The notes under the pieces were generated by a model. That model had not been told where the DNA came from. It searched no databases and worked only from the letters and a program-made list of their open reading frames with translations. A DNA stretch of 44,342 bases from an uncultured bacterium (GTDB lineage Bacteria > Patescibacteriota > Minisyncoccia > Phycocordibacterales > PALSA-1337). Shown here one piece after another: positions 6,775-15,056 of the stretch. The position numbers and the translations under genes are program-made. The number at the start of each line of letters is the position of its first letter. Positions within the stretch are counted from its first letter, which is position 1. The stretch is from positions 1-44,342 of the forward strand of contig CAIKAN010000090.1 of assembly GCA_903825415.1 (NCBI GenBank), in the 5' to 3' direction.

Positions 6775-8601
6775 ATGACTCAAAAGGAAGCTTTGGACAT
6801 CATGAAGACGGGGGCGAATGTGTTCCTGACGGGAGCGGCGGGAAGCGGCAAGACATACGTGCTGCGCGAATATTTGAAGTGCCTGCGGGAAAGAGACATA
6901 CCCGTCGGAATAACAGCTTCTACAGGCATTGCCGCCACTCACATGGGTGGTGTGACTATACATTCATGGGCGGGAATAGGCATCAACGATTCATTAACGA
7001 AACAGGAGATAGAGGAGATCGCCGAGAAAGATTATGTCCGCAGGAAGGTGGCCGCCGCCAAGGTCCTGATAATCGACGAGATCTCCATGCTCCATCATTT
7101 CCGTCTGGATCTTATCAACCGAGTCTTAAAGAAGATCAGAAATTCGCAAGCTCCTTTTGGCGGTTTGCAGATCATCGTCTGCGGAGATTTCTTCCAGCTT
7201 CCTCCAGTGGCAAGAATGGGTGAGCCTGACGCGCAGTTCGCATACCATTCAGAGGCTTGGAAGGAGGCACAATTCAAGGTCTGTTATTTGGAAGAACAGC
7301 ATCGCCAGAATGACCCTCATTATTTGAAGATCTTGAATGAAGTGCGCGCCGACAAAGTGTCTGCCGAAACGATCAACATGTTGCGGTCTCGATTTGTTTC
7401 ACAAGTTCCGGAAGAGATCGATGGTCAGGAGATAGAGAGCAGCTTTGAAGAGGAGACTATTCTGTTGGATGATGGCTTGAATGCTGAACTGAATGAATCG
7501 TTCCAGGCTTCACAAGAAGCGGGGATGGTCGAAACATCTTCTTCGAAGGTAAGGCCGGCTGTAGGTTCGACGAGGCTCTATTCTCACAACATGAACGTCG
7601 ATTCCGAGAATGATCGCGAGCTCGGAAAAGTTTCAGGGACGATGCTCGAATACACCATGAATTGCAGCGGTAATCGTAAGCTCGTTGAGACCTTGAAGAA
7701 GAGCTGCTTGGCTCCGGAAGTTTTGCGATTAAAAAAAGGCGCTCGGGTGATGTTCGTGAAGAATAATTATGAGCTTGGATATGCCAATGGCACTCTTGGA
7801 ATAGTAGAAGATTGCGGATACGAAACGATTACAGTTCGTACTTCGAGGGGGATGGTCAATGCGATCAGGGAAGTATGGATGATAGAAGAGAATGGCAAGG
7901 TTTTGGCGGAGCTTGAACAGTACCCATTAAGGCTGGCTTGGGCTATCACTATTCACAAGAGCCAAGGCATGTCACTGGACGCTGCCCACATTGATCTATC
8001 TAGAACATTCGAAAAGGGTATGGGCTATGTGGCTCTTTCTCGCGTGCGGTCTTTGGCGGGTCTTTCTTTGGTAGGTTTGAATCGGACCGCTCTTGAAGTC
8101 CACGGCGAAGCCTTACAATATAACCGTCACTTCCGTGAATTGTCCGCCAAGCAAGGCGCTGAGTTCTCGGTCCTTTCAGGCGATGAATTGAAGAGAAAGC
8201 AAAACGCATTTTTGGGTCCAGATCCATCAGAAGAGGAGAAGGCTGTGAATTCGAAGCGGGGGAAGAAGATGAAGACGCCAAAGGCGAAGAAGATTCCTAC
8301 TATCGATCAGACCAAAGAGCTATTCGATTCAGGCATGTCTCTCCGAGAAGTGGCGGCCAAGAGGGGGCTTGAAGTCGATACGATCATCAATCACATCGAT
8401 CAGATAAAGGAAAAGGATCCAAAATGGGATATCTCTTTTTTGAAAGACCTCATTCCTGTGACTAAATTCAAGAAGATAGCCATGGCTTTTCATAAAGTCG
8501 GAGTCAAAGAGGGAGGTTTGAGGCCCTTGGGGCCGGTGAAGGGGATACTCGGCGGGGCGTATTCTTATACGGAGTTGAAGATCGTGAGGATGTTTTTGTA
8601 A
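6775..8601 (+). CDS. PIF1-like helicase with C-terminal helix-turn-helix
   Basis: 608 residues. The Walker A motif GAAGSGKT is at about residues 20-27, and Walker B/DEISM at about 101-105. GDFFQLPPV, EEQHRQ and the late WAITIHKSQGMSLD and VALSRVRSL motifs complete a PIF1/RecD2-like superfamily 1B helicase. Residues about 505-600 hold a predicted HTH domain of the type found at helicase C-termini. It probably unwinds DNA at difficult structures. It is inserted with msrB between rplE and rpsN and is expressed from a leaderless-type promoter, suggesting host-style expression and not a recent arrival. Confidence 0.9.
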   Translation: MTQKEALDIMKTGANVFLTGAAGSGKTYVLREYLKCLRERDIPVGITASTGIAATHMGGVTIHSWAGIGINDSLTKQEIEEIAEKDYVRRKVAAAKVLIIDEISMLHHFRLDLINRVLKKIRNSQAPFGGLQIIVCGDFFQLPPVARMGEPDAQFAYHSEAWKEAQFKVCYLEEQHRQNDPHYLKILNEVRADKVSAETINMLRSRFVSQVPEEIDGQEIESSFEEETILLDDGLNAELNESFQASQEAGMVETSSSKVRPAVGSTRLYSHNMNVDSENDRELGKVSGTMLEYTMNCSGNRKLVETLKKSCLAPEVLRLKKGARVMFVKNNYELGYANGTLGIVEDCGYETITVRTSRGMVNAIREVWMIEENGKVLAELEQYPLRLAWAITIHKSQGMSLDAAHIDLSRTFEKGMGYVALSRVRSLAGLSLVGLNRTALEVHGEALQYNRHFRELSAKQGAEFSVLSGDELKRKQNAFLGPDPSEEEKAVNSKRGKKMKTPKAKKIPTIDQTKELFDSGMSLREVAAKRGLEVDTIINHIDQIKEKDPKWDISFLKDLIPVTKFKKIAMAFHKVGVKEGGLRPLGPVKGILGGAYSYTELKIVRMFL

Positions 8602-8616
8602 AAAATTAAAAATCCT

Positions 8617-8973
8617 ATGAAGAAATTAACATCAGAAGAAAAAAGAGTGATTATAGGTAAGGGCACAGAGGCGCCGTTTACTGGTGAGTATGTGAATAAC
8701 AAAGAAACGGGTGTTTATGTCTGCAGACAATGCGAGGCGCCATTGTATGATTCAAAAGACAAATTTGAGCACGATTGCGGATGGCCATCTTTTGACGATG
8801 AAATACCAGGTTCTGTTCATAAGAGTTTGGACGCTGATGGACAGCGCGTGGAAATAACTTGTGCAAAGTGTGGCGGGCATTTGGGACATTTGTTTGTCGG
8901 AGAGCATTTAACAGACAAAAATACTAGATATTGTGTCAATTCGATTTCCATGAAATTTATTCCTGGAAAATAG
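8617..8973 (+). CDS. msrB: Peptide methionine (R)-S-oxide reductase MsrB
   Basis: 118 residues of the MsrB fold, reducing methionine-R-sulfoxide in proteins. The zinc-binding pairs CRQC (near residue 36) and [10 protein letters not shown] (near 85) are present, as is the catalytic RYCVNSISM near the C-terminus with Cys in place. DCGWPSFDD is the substrate-pocket motif. The gene starts 15 nt after the helicase and is probably co-transcribed. Its sequence is more AT-rich than the ribosomal genes around it. Confidence 0.95.
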   Translation: MKKLTSEEKRVIIGKGTEAPFTGEYVNNKETGVYVCRQCEAPLYDSKDKFEHDCGWPSFDDEIPGSVHKSLDADGQRVEITCAKCGGHLGHLFVGEHLTDKNTRYCVNSISMKFIPGK

Positions 8974-9029
8974 TTGTAAAATTGAGATTATCGAAATTAT
9001 ATAAATATAGGTCTAGCCTCTGGAGGCCA

Positions 9030-9058
9030 TTGACTCCCACCGCGCCATTTGCTAGTAT
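9030..9058 (+). promoter_or_regulatory. Promoter restarting the ribosomal operon at rpsN
   Basis: TTGACT (9030-9035), a 17-bp spacer and TAGTAT (9053-9058), the same hexamers and spacing as the rpsS promoter. The following leader is about 118 nt. Confidence 0.7.
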
Positions 9059-9095
9059 CCTAATACCTCCGATAACGATGATTTAGCGAGGAAAT

Positions 9096-9148
9096 GATTG
9101 GAAGCAGGTTCGCCACAGAGCGAAAAGCTAACCAATCTCCTTTTCTTT
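9096..9148 (+). promoter_or_regulatory. Leader hairpin upstream of rpsN (possible attenuator)
   Basis: GATTGG (9096-9101) pairs with CCAATC (9132-9137), enclosing an inner TTCGC/GCGAA stem. It is followed by a T-rich tract TCCTTTTCTTT. Its location between promoter and first gene matches the hairpin before rpsS. Confidence 0.45.
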
Positions 9149-9182
9149 GTTAAGATCGATCGTTCTTGCAGGCATCAAATTC

Positions 9183-9368
9183 ATGGCAACACAAGCAGTC
9201 ATAGCCAGATCCAAGAAAAAGCCGAAATTCGCTTCGCGCGTAGTCAGGCGTTGTTTCCGCTGTGGAAGGAAGCATGGCTATATGAGGGATTTCGATCTCT
9301 GCCGCATCTGTTTCCGCGAATTCGCCAATGAAGGCATGATCCCTGGCATCAAGAAATCATCGTGGTAA
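9183..9368 (+). CDS. rpsN: 30S ribosomal protein S14, zinc-binding type
   Basis: 61 residues, the short S14 form with two CxxC motifs (CFRC and CRIC) that bind zinc. The ATG at 9183 gives the family N-terminus MATQAVIARSKKKPKF. S14 is in the 30S head near S3 and S10. It is the first gene after the second operon break. No SD. Confidence 0.96.
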   Translation: MATQAVIARSKKKPKFASRVVRRCFRCGRKHGYMRDFDLCRICFREFANEGMIPGIKKSSW

Positions 9369-9389
9369 TGCATATTATATTTTCATAAC

Positions 9390-9776
9390 ATGGTAACAGA
9401 CCCAATCTCAGACTTAATAATCCGCTTGAAGAATGCCAGCTTTGTCGGCAAGCCTTCAGTCACGATCATCCAGTCGAAATTCTCCGAGAATGTCGCGCAT
9501 GCCTTGAAGAAGGCGGGATTCCTCTCATCCGTGGTCAAAGACAAAGAGAAGAGGGAGATCATCCTCGGCTTGGTCTATTTCGGCAGCGAGCCTCGCATAC
9601 ATGGAGTCGACCGCGTTTCCAAATCATCTCGCCGCGTCTATCAGAAGGCTCGTGATATACGTTCATATAGGAGCGGATTCGGAAATGTCTTCCTTTCAAC
9701 GCCAAAAGGCATTTTGACTGGTGATGAAGCCAAGAAGCTCGGTGTCGGTGGAGAGGTTCTATTTAAAATCTGGTAA
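9390..9776 (+). CDS. rpsH: 30S ribosomal protein S8
   Basis: 128 residues beginning MVTDPISDLIIRLKNAS and ending GVGGEVLFKIW, both typical of S8. S8 binds helix 21 of 16S rRNA and in other bacteria represses the spc operon. The stop is 4 nt before rplF. Confidence 0.96.
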   Translation: MVTDPISDLIIRLKNASFVGKPSVTIIQSKFSENVAHALKKAGFLSSVVKDKEKREIILGLVYFGSEPRIHGVDRVSKSSRRVYQKARDIRSYRSGFGNVFLSTPKGILTGDEAKKLGVGGEVLFKIW

Positions 9777-9780
9777 TAAT

Positions 9781-10314
9781 ATGTCAAGAATCGCAAAAAA
9801 ACCTATCGCTATCCCGCCAAAGACAGAAGTGTCATTTTCTGAGGGCGTCTTCACTGTCAAAGGCCCTTTGGGAACGCTCAAGAAGAATTTCAAGAGCGAT
9901 ATTTCTGTGATCATCGAGAACGGCACGGTCACTTTCGCCCTTCTTGGGACTTCTATCCAAGCCAAGGCTCTTTGGGGCACATACGCTTCGCATGCCAAAA
10001 ATATGATCGCTGGCGTCAACAAAACTTATGAGAAGAAGCTCATCGTAGAGGGCATAGGCTTCAAATCAGATGTCAAAGGAACTGATCTGGTCATGGCCTT
10101 GGGATTCTCTCATCCTGTCATCATTCCCATTCCTTCAGATATCAAGGTGACTACCGAGAAGAACAATGTGACTATTTCTGGCATCGATTGCGAGTCTGTT
10201 GGTCAATTTGCCGCCAAGGTCCGTGCCATGAAGAAGCCTGAACCATATCTGGGCAAGGGTATCAGATATTCAGATGAAGTCATCAGAAGGAAGCAGGGTA
10301 AGAAGGCCGCATAA
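9781..10314 (+). CDS. rplF: 50S ribosomal protein L6
   Basis: 177 residues with MSRIAKKPIAIP at the start and KPEPYLGKGIRY near the end, the L6 signature. Two alpha/beta domains bind 23S rRNA near the factor-binding site. The ATG at 9781 is chosen because the earlier in-frame codons lie inside rpsH. Confidence 0.96.
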   Translation: MSRIAKKPIAIPPKTEVSFSEGVFTVKGPLGTLKKNFKSDISVIIENGTVTFALLGTSIQAKALWGTYASHAKNMIAGVNKTYEKKLIVEGIGFKSDVKGTDLVMALGFSHPVIIPIPSDIKVTTEKNNVTISGIDCESVGQFAAKVRAMKKPEPYLGKGIRYSDEVIRRKQGKKAA

Positions 10315-10318
10315 AACC

Positions 10319-10672
10319 ATGAAAAACGCCAAACAAGAAAAAAATAGGAAATTCGCAAGACGTCATGCGCGCGTCAGGGCCAAGATCTCTGGAACAGCCG
10401 AGAGACCGCGTCTTTCTATATTCAAGTCTCACAAATATACCTATGCCCAGCTTATCGACGATGACAAGGGTATCACTCTAGTTTCCTGCAATTCCAGAGA
10501 AGCAAAAGGCAAGCTCCCGACTGAGCGTGCTAGAGAGGTTGGTGTAGGTATCGCCAAGAAAGCCATAGCTGCCAAGATAAAGAAAGTCGTCTTCGATCGC
10601 GGAGGCTATCTCTATGCCGGAAAGGTCAAACTGATCGCTGAAGGCGCCAGGGAAGGAGGGCTCGAATTCTAA
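10319..10672 (+). CDS. rplR: 50S ribosomal protein L18
   Basis: 117 residues. RPRLSIFKSHKYTYAQLIDD and FDRGGYLYAGKVKLIAEGAR are L18 motifs. L18 binds 5S rRNA together with L5. The start is 4 nt after the rplF stop; no SD. Confidence 0.96.
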   Translation: MKNAKQEKNRKFARRHARVRAKISGTAERPRLSIFKSHKYTYAQLIDDDKGITLVSCNSREAKGKLPTERAREVGVGIAKKAIAAKIKKVVFDRGGYLYAGKVKLIAEGAREGGLEF

Positions 10673-10701
10673 GATCGCAATTTATTTATCACACATTTAC
10701 T

Positions 10702-11436
10702 ATGAAAGATTCAGAAATCAAAATCAATAATGACGGTAAGCCGATAATGGATGGCAGTGTCAAGGCTGCAGAGCCGGTTACGGTTGTTCCTGCTGCTGCC
10801 GTGATCGCTAATGCACCAGTTGCTTCTGTCAATAAGATCACTCCGGGAAGGCGTATGAGAGATTCTGCTCGCAAGGGCGGGCATGGAGCCGGCATGGGTG
10901 GCGGTGCTGGTAGCAATAGGAACGCTCGAGGCAAAGGAGGTTCTCGCGGAGGAGACAATAGAGAGCGCGTCAAGCCAGAATTCGATTCAAAGATGATCGA
11001 TATCCGCCGTGTGACCCGCGTGGCCGCCGGAGGACGCCGCTATAGCTTCAGTGTCGCTGTCGTCGCTGGAGACCGCAAAGGACGCGTTGGTGTCGGTTTG
11101 GGAAAGGGTATAGACACGTCTTTGGCGATCGAAAAGGCTACTCGTGAAGCCAAGAAGCATCTGATCAAAGTCCCTCTTTCTCCAAAGATGACCATCCCTC
11201 ACGCCATCGAAGCCAAATACAGCAGCGCTTATATCAAGATCTTTCCAGCAAGAGGCAGCGGTATAGTCGCCGGAAGCTCGGCTAGGAATGTCATCGAATT
11301 GGCCGGTATCAAGGATATCTGTGCCAAGATCATGTCTGGTTCCAAGAATAAGATCAATATCGCTCGTGCGGCTATCTTGGCTTTGAGCAGGCTATCAAAG
11401 GTTCCAAGATCTGCTTTGATGCAAAAAAAGGATTAA
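10702..11436 (+). CDS. rpsE: 30S ribosomal protein S5 with long N-terminal extension
   Basis: 244 residues, about 75-80 longer than a typical bacterial S5. The conserved double-stranded RNA-binding and S5 C-terminal domains begin near residue 95 (IDIRRVTRVAAGGRRYSFS) and run to the end. The first 90 residues are an Ala/Val-rich stretch and then a Gly/Arg-rich low-complexity segment. S5 sits at the mRNA entry channel and affects fidelity. rplO follows directly: rpmD, normally between them, is absent. Confidence 0.95.
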   Translation: MKDSEIKINNDGKPIMDGSVKAAEPVTVVPAAAVIANAPVASVNKITPGRRMRDSARKGGHGAGMGGGAGSNRNARGKGGSRGGDNRERVKPEFDSKMIDIRRVTRVAAGGRRYSFSVAVVAGDRKGRVGVGLGKGIDTSLAIEKATREAKKHLIKVPLSPKMTIPHAIEAKYSSAYIKIFPARGSGIVAGSSARNVIELAGIKDICAKIMSGSKNKINIARAAILALSRLSKVPRSALMQKKD

Positions 11437-11449
11437 GAAATTCACTATC

Positions 11450-11917
11450 ATGCAAACCAATCAACTCAAAAGGCTGAACAAGAATAAAAAGCGCATGATC
11501 GTCGCTCGTGGCGGAAAGCGCGGCAAGACTGCTGGTCGCGGTGGCAAAGGCCAAACGGCTCGTGCCGGTAACAAGCGCCGCCCTGAATGGAGGGATATCA
11601 TCAAGAAGCTCCCAAAGCTGCGCGGACGCGGCAAGAATTCCAACAAATCTTTTGCGCCAAGGAACGCCGTAGTCAATCTCTCGATCATCGAGGAATCGTT
11701 CTTGGTAGGCGATTCCATCACCCCGACGGTTCTGATCCAAAAAGGCCTGGTCGGTCTCGATTCCGGAGTCAATCCCAAGGTCAAGATCCTTGGAGACGGA
11801 GAGCTCACCAAAGCCTTCAAATTTTCAGGATGCTTGATTTCTGGTTCCGCCAAAGCCAAGATTGAGAAAGCGGGCGGTTCCGTCGATTCAAAGAAGAATA
11901 AAGCCAAGCAGGTATAA
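11450..11917 (+). CDS. rplO: 50S ribosomal protein L15
   Basis: 155 residues with the Gly/Lys/Arg-rich N-terminus GGKRGKTAGRGGKGQTAR and the C-terminal L15 domain. It is a late assembly protein of the 50S subunit. The start context is CACTATC without SD. It is followed by secY as in most bacteria. Confidence 0.95.
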   Translation: MQTNQLKRLNKNKKRMIVARGGKRGKTAGRGGKGQTARAGNKRRPEWRDIIKKLPKLRGRGKNSNKSFAPRNAVVNLSIIEESFLVGDSITPTVLIQKGLVGLDSGVNPKVKILGDGELTKAFKFSGCLISGSAKAKIEKAGGSVDSKKNKAKQV

Positions 11918-11956
11918 GTGTCGGTATTTAGAATGGTTTGACTTCGCTCACCATAA

Positions 11957-13240
11957 ATGCAAAACTTTCTAGAAAAATTCGCAAGAGCTTTGAAAGATCC
12001 AGTGCTTCGAAGGAGGATCGGATTTACGGCATTGATGCTGGTCCTTTTCCGTCTGCTCTCTACTATCCCAGTCCCTGGAGTCGATCTAGCCAATCTATCC
12101 AAACTCCTGTCTTCTAGCCAGTTCTTCGGCTTTTTGAATATCTTTTCCGGAGGAGGATTGTCCAATCTCTCTATCATGATGCTCGGCGTGGGTCCATTCA
12201 TCACGGCTTCGATCGTGATCCAGCTTCTGACCATGATGTATCCGAAATGGAAGGCTTTGATGCACGAAGAGGGAGATGCAGGGCGCTTGAAATTGTCTCA
12301 ATATTCTAGGCTCATCTCTGTTCCGCTGGCATTCATCTCTGCGGTCGGTTTCATCATGCTCCTCCAGTCTCAGAACGTCCTGCCTCATCTCACGACATCT
12401 TCTCTTCTTATTAATGCCGTCGTCGTCTCGGCTGGATCAGTCTTCCTGATGTGGCTCGGCGAGCTCATATCTGAATTCGGCATCGGCAATGGCGTATCTC
12501 TCCTCATTTTTGCCGGTATCATCGCACGCTTGCCTTCAAGCACAGGACAGGCCTATCAGAAGATCCTTGCAGGCGGAGCTGGTGCTATCCCTATGTACAT
12601 CGCTATCGTGGTCGTTGCAGTCATCGTCGTGGCAGCAGTCGTATATGTGACCGAAGCTGAACGCTCGGTACCGGTGACGTATGCTAAGCAGGTCCGTGGC
12701 AACAAAGTCTATGGCGGAGCTTCTACGTATCTGCCATTGCGCCTCAATCAGGCTGGTGTCATCCCTATAATCTTCGCCCTTTCTATCTTGTTATTCCCGC
12801 AGATCATCACCAATTTCATGGCGCATATGTCCAATCCGACCATCTCTTCTTACGGTATAGCGCTCACAGGATTCTTGAATGACCCCTGGATCTATGGAGG
12901 CCTGTATTTCTTGCTGGTAGTCGCTTTCACATACTTCTATACAGCTGTGACTTTCGATCCAAAGATGATATCCGAGAATCTTCAGCGCTCTGGCGCTTTC
13001 ATCCCAGGAGTCCGTCCGGGAGAGCATACAATGGAATATCTCGCTGCTATAGTCACCCGCATCACTCTCGTGGGCGCTGTATTCCTCGGTATTGTCGCGG
13101 TTTTGCCTCTCATAATCCAAGCTTTCAATAACGGCGATCGTACCGTGGCTGTCGGCGGCACAGCTCTCCTCATCGTGGTCTCCGTGGTCCTCGATCTCCT
13201 GAAGAAGATAGATGCTCAGGTGGCGATGAGGGAGTACTAA
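11957..13240 (+). CDS. secY: Protein translocase subunit SecY
   Basis: 427 residues, ten predicted membrane segments. RLLSTIPVPGVD, the plug-region GGGLSNLSIMMLGVGPFI and the cytosolic loop SGAFIPGVRPGEHT are SecY landmarks. It forms the protein-conducting channel with SecE and SecG. The segment after it holds a palindromic repeat and then adk. Confidence 0.97.
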   Translation: MQNFLEKFARALKDPVLRRRIGFTALMLVLFRLLSTIPVPGVDLANLSKLLSSSQFFGFLNIFSGGGLSNLSIMMLGVGPFITASIVIQLLTMMYPKWKALMHEEGDAGRLKLSQYSRLISVPLAFISAVGFIMLLQSQNVLPHLTTSSLLINAVVVSAGSVFLMWLGELISEFGIGNGVSLLIFAGIIARLPSSTGQAYQKILAGGAGAIPMYIAIVVVAVIVVAAVVYVTEAERSVPVTYAKQVRGNKVYGGASTYLPLRLNQAGVIPIIFALSILLFPQIITNFMAHMSNPTISSYGIALTGFLNDPWIYGGLYFLLVVAFTYFYTAVTFDPKMISENLQRSGAFIPGVRPGEHTMEYLAAIVTRITLVGAVFLGIVAVLPLIIQAFNNGDRTVAVGGTALLIVVSVVLDLLKKIDAQVAMREY

Positions 13241-13243
13241 CGC

Positions 13244-13362
13244 CAAATTTCAAATTTCAAAATCCAAATTTCAAATCAAGCTCAAAATCCAAATTCAGCA
13301 CATGCGGTATTTTGATATTTGAGCTTTGGATTTGATTTGGCATTTGGGCTTTGGATTTTGAC
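13244..13362. repeat. Low-complexity palindromic repeat between secY and adk
   Basis: The left half repeats CAAATTTCAAAATCCAAAT-like words. The right half holds their complements (GCTTTGGATTTGATTTGGC and similar). It is the same class as the 4.8 kb and 23.9 kb elements and lies just upstream of adk. Confidence 0.8.
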
Positions 13363-13422
13363 ATTCGATTCGATCTGTTAGAAATGGTGACTCTTGTATT
13401 CTCATCATTTCAATGTCAAACT

Positions 13423-14028
13423 ATGCCTATCATGATTCCTCAAACATATATCTTTATCGGCCGTTCAGGCTGCGGCAAAGGCACACAAGCTGCCTTGCTC
13501 CAGAAAATCCTTGAGACTGATCATGGCGATATGCCTATTGTCCATGTGGAGACTGGCAAGATTTTCCGCGAATTCATAAAAGGCACGACCTATACTCATG
13601 AGATCGCCAAGAAGATATACAATGAAGGCGGTCTGCAGCCTGAATTCTTGGCAGTCAATCTCTGGTCAAATTTTTTCATAGAGAATATGGTCGACAATTG
13701 CAATCTGATCATCGATGGCACTCCCAGAAAATTCGAGGAAGCTTATATTCTAGACAGCACATTCAGATTTTATAGCCGTCACAAGCCGCATATCATCTTT
13801 GTGAATGTTTCCAGGAAATGGTCTGAAGAGAGGATGACGGAGCGCAAGCGCAAAGACGATACCAAACACGATATCAAAGCGCGCTTGGATTGGTTCGAGA
13901 CTGAGGTCATGAGGGTGGTCGATTATTACAAGAGCAATCCTGATTATGCTTTTCATGATGTGAATGGGGAGAGGGCGATCGAGGAGATACATGATGATAT
14001 CGTCAAGATGACCGGGTTATCCAAATAG
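13423..14028 (+). CDS. adk: Adenylate kinase, short-LID type
   Basis: About 201 residues. The P-loop GRSGCGKGTQ lies near residues 12-21, the NMP-binding part includes HVETGKIFREF, and IIDGTPRKFEEA is the conserved GxPR segment. The LID is only RKRKDDT, much shorter than in E. coli and without zinc cysteines. It interconverts ATP, ADP and AMP. The ATG at 13423 or 13432 is possible. The gene sits between secY and map, as in many bacteria. Confidence 0.9.
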   Translation: MPIMIPQTYIFIGRSGCGKGTQAALLQKILETDHGDMPIVHVETGKIFREFIKGTTYTHEIAKKIYNEGGLQPEFLAVNLWSNFFIENMVDNCNLIIDGTPRKFEEAYILDSTFRFYSRHKPHIIFVNVSRKWSEERMTERKRKDDTKHDIKARLDWFETEVMRVVDYYKSNPDYAFHDVNGERAIEEIHDDIVKMTGLSK

Positions 14029-14046
14029 CCGTGCGAATAAGCCACC

Positions 14047-14814
14047 ATGGTCACCATCAAAACAAAAGAAGATATCGCTATTCTCCGTGAAGGAGGCAGA
14101 CGCCACGCGGAGATCCTGCGCGTCCTCTCTGCTATGGTGAAGCCTGGTCTTCCTGTGATCGAGTTGGAGAATAAAGCTAGAGAGATGATCGATTCTCGTG
14201 GGGATGTGGCATCTTTCTTGAATTTCAAGCCTCGTGGCGCCAGACGCGCTTATCCAGCGGCGCTTTGCGTTTCTATAAACGATGAGGTTGTTCATGGCAT
14301 TCCCAATGAAGGGGAGAAGATCCTCAAAGAAGGCGATATAGTCAGTCTCGATCTTGGTCTGACTCATAAAGGCCTGGTCACTGATTCTGCTGTGACTGTT
14401 GCTGTGGGGAAGGTTGCTCCAGAATTAGAAAAGCTCATAGCTGCCACCAAAGAAGCTTTGATGGCGGGGATAAAGGCAGCCAAAGGAGGGAAGAGAGTGA
14501 GCGATATTAGTAGGGCTATAGAGATGGTGGGGAGGAGATACGGATTTGGCGTAATCGAGCTTTTGGGGGGACATGGCGTTGGTTATAGCGTACACGAAGA
14601 GCCTTGCATACCGAATTACGATGATGGCGACAAAGGACCCGTTCTGAAGCCCGGTATGGTGCTAGCAATCGAACCTCAATTCAATATCGGCACCAAAGAT
14701 GTCTATTTGGATGATGACGATTACACCTATCGCACTGCAGATGGCTTGCCGAGCGCGCATTTCGAGCATACTGTTGTCATCACCAAAAGCGGGGCGGAGA
14801 TACTGACGGCGTGA
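14047..14814 (+). CDS. map: Methionine aminopeptidase type I
   Basis: 255 residues of the pita-bread fold. Metal and catalytic residues are visible in VVHGIPN, DIVSLDLG, LVTDSAVTV, GHGVGYSVHEEP, AIEPQFNIG and FEHTVVIT. It removes the initiator methionine from new proteins. infA and rpmJ, which often follow, are not here; the DGR begins instead. Confidence 0.96.
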   Translation: MVTIKTKEDIAILREGGRRHAEILRVLSAMVKPGLPVIELENKAREMIDSRGDVASFLNFKPRGARRAYPAALCVSINDEVVHGIPNEGEKILKEGDIVSLDLGLTHKGLVTDSAVTVAVGKVAPELEKLIAATKEALMAGIKAAKGGKRVSDISRAIEMVGRRYGFGVIELLGGHGVGYSVHEEPCIPNYDDGDKGPVLKPGMVLAIEPQFNIGTKDVYLDDDDYTYRTADGLPSAHFEHTVVITKSGAEILTA

Positions 14815-14872
14815 TTTGTATTCATGTATAGAGTGGCAACATGTTCTTGTTTTTAGCCATTTTTTACGACTA

Positions 14873-14901
14873 TTGACAAGTATACATTATAGGTGTATAC
14901 T
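14873..14901 (+). promoter_or_regulatory. Strong promoter of the DGR target gene
   Basis: TTGACA (14873-14878), 17 bp and TATACT (14896-14901). It leads into a leader of about 150 nt. Confidence 0.8.
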
Positions 14902-14907
14902 CTTGGT

Positions 14908-15048
14908 GTAAGTTCTTTGATATGCTGATTTGTGAGTGGTCATAGCCAATAGAGGCTTGAAATAGGCCTTTTCTGGCTATGACCACTATGGCTCATAGTT
15001 CCTCCTCGGATTAGAGGAAAAACTCAATGCGCGATTAAGCGCAAGGAG
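14908..15048 (+). promoter_or_regulatory. Structured leader of the DGR target gene
   Basis: A boxA-like AGTTCTTTGATATG at 14911-14924 is followed by a 13-bp perfect hairpin (AGTGGTCATAGCC 14935-14947 with GGCTATGACCACT 14975-14987). A TTCCTC/GAGGAA stem and GCGC/GCGC come next, then an AAGGAG SD at 15043-15048, 8 nt before the ATG. The TTCCTCCTC segment could alternatively pair with the SD. The GTCATAGC core recurs in the leader of the gene at 20649. Confidence 0.5.
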
Positions 15049-15056
15049 ATAGAGTT

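Noticed and set aside
11461-12234. Minus-strand ORF (257 residues) across rplO and secY
   Set aside because: Antisense to two certain genes; composition is a by-product of their codon use.
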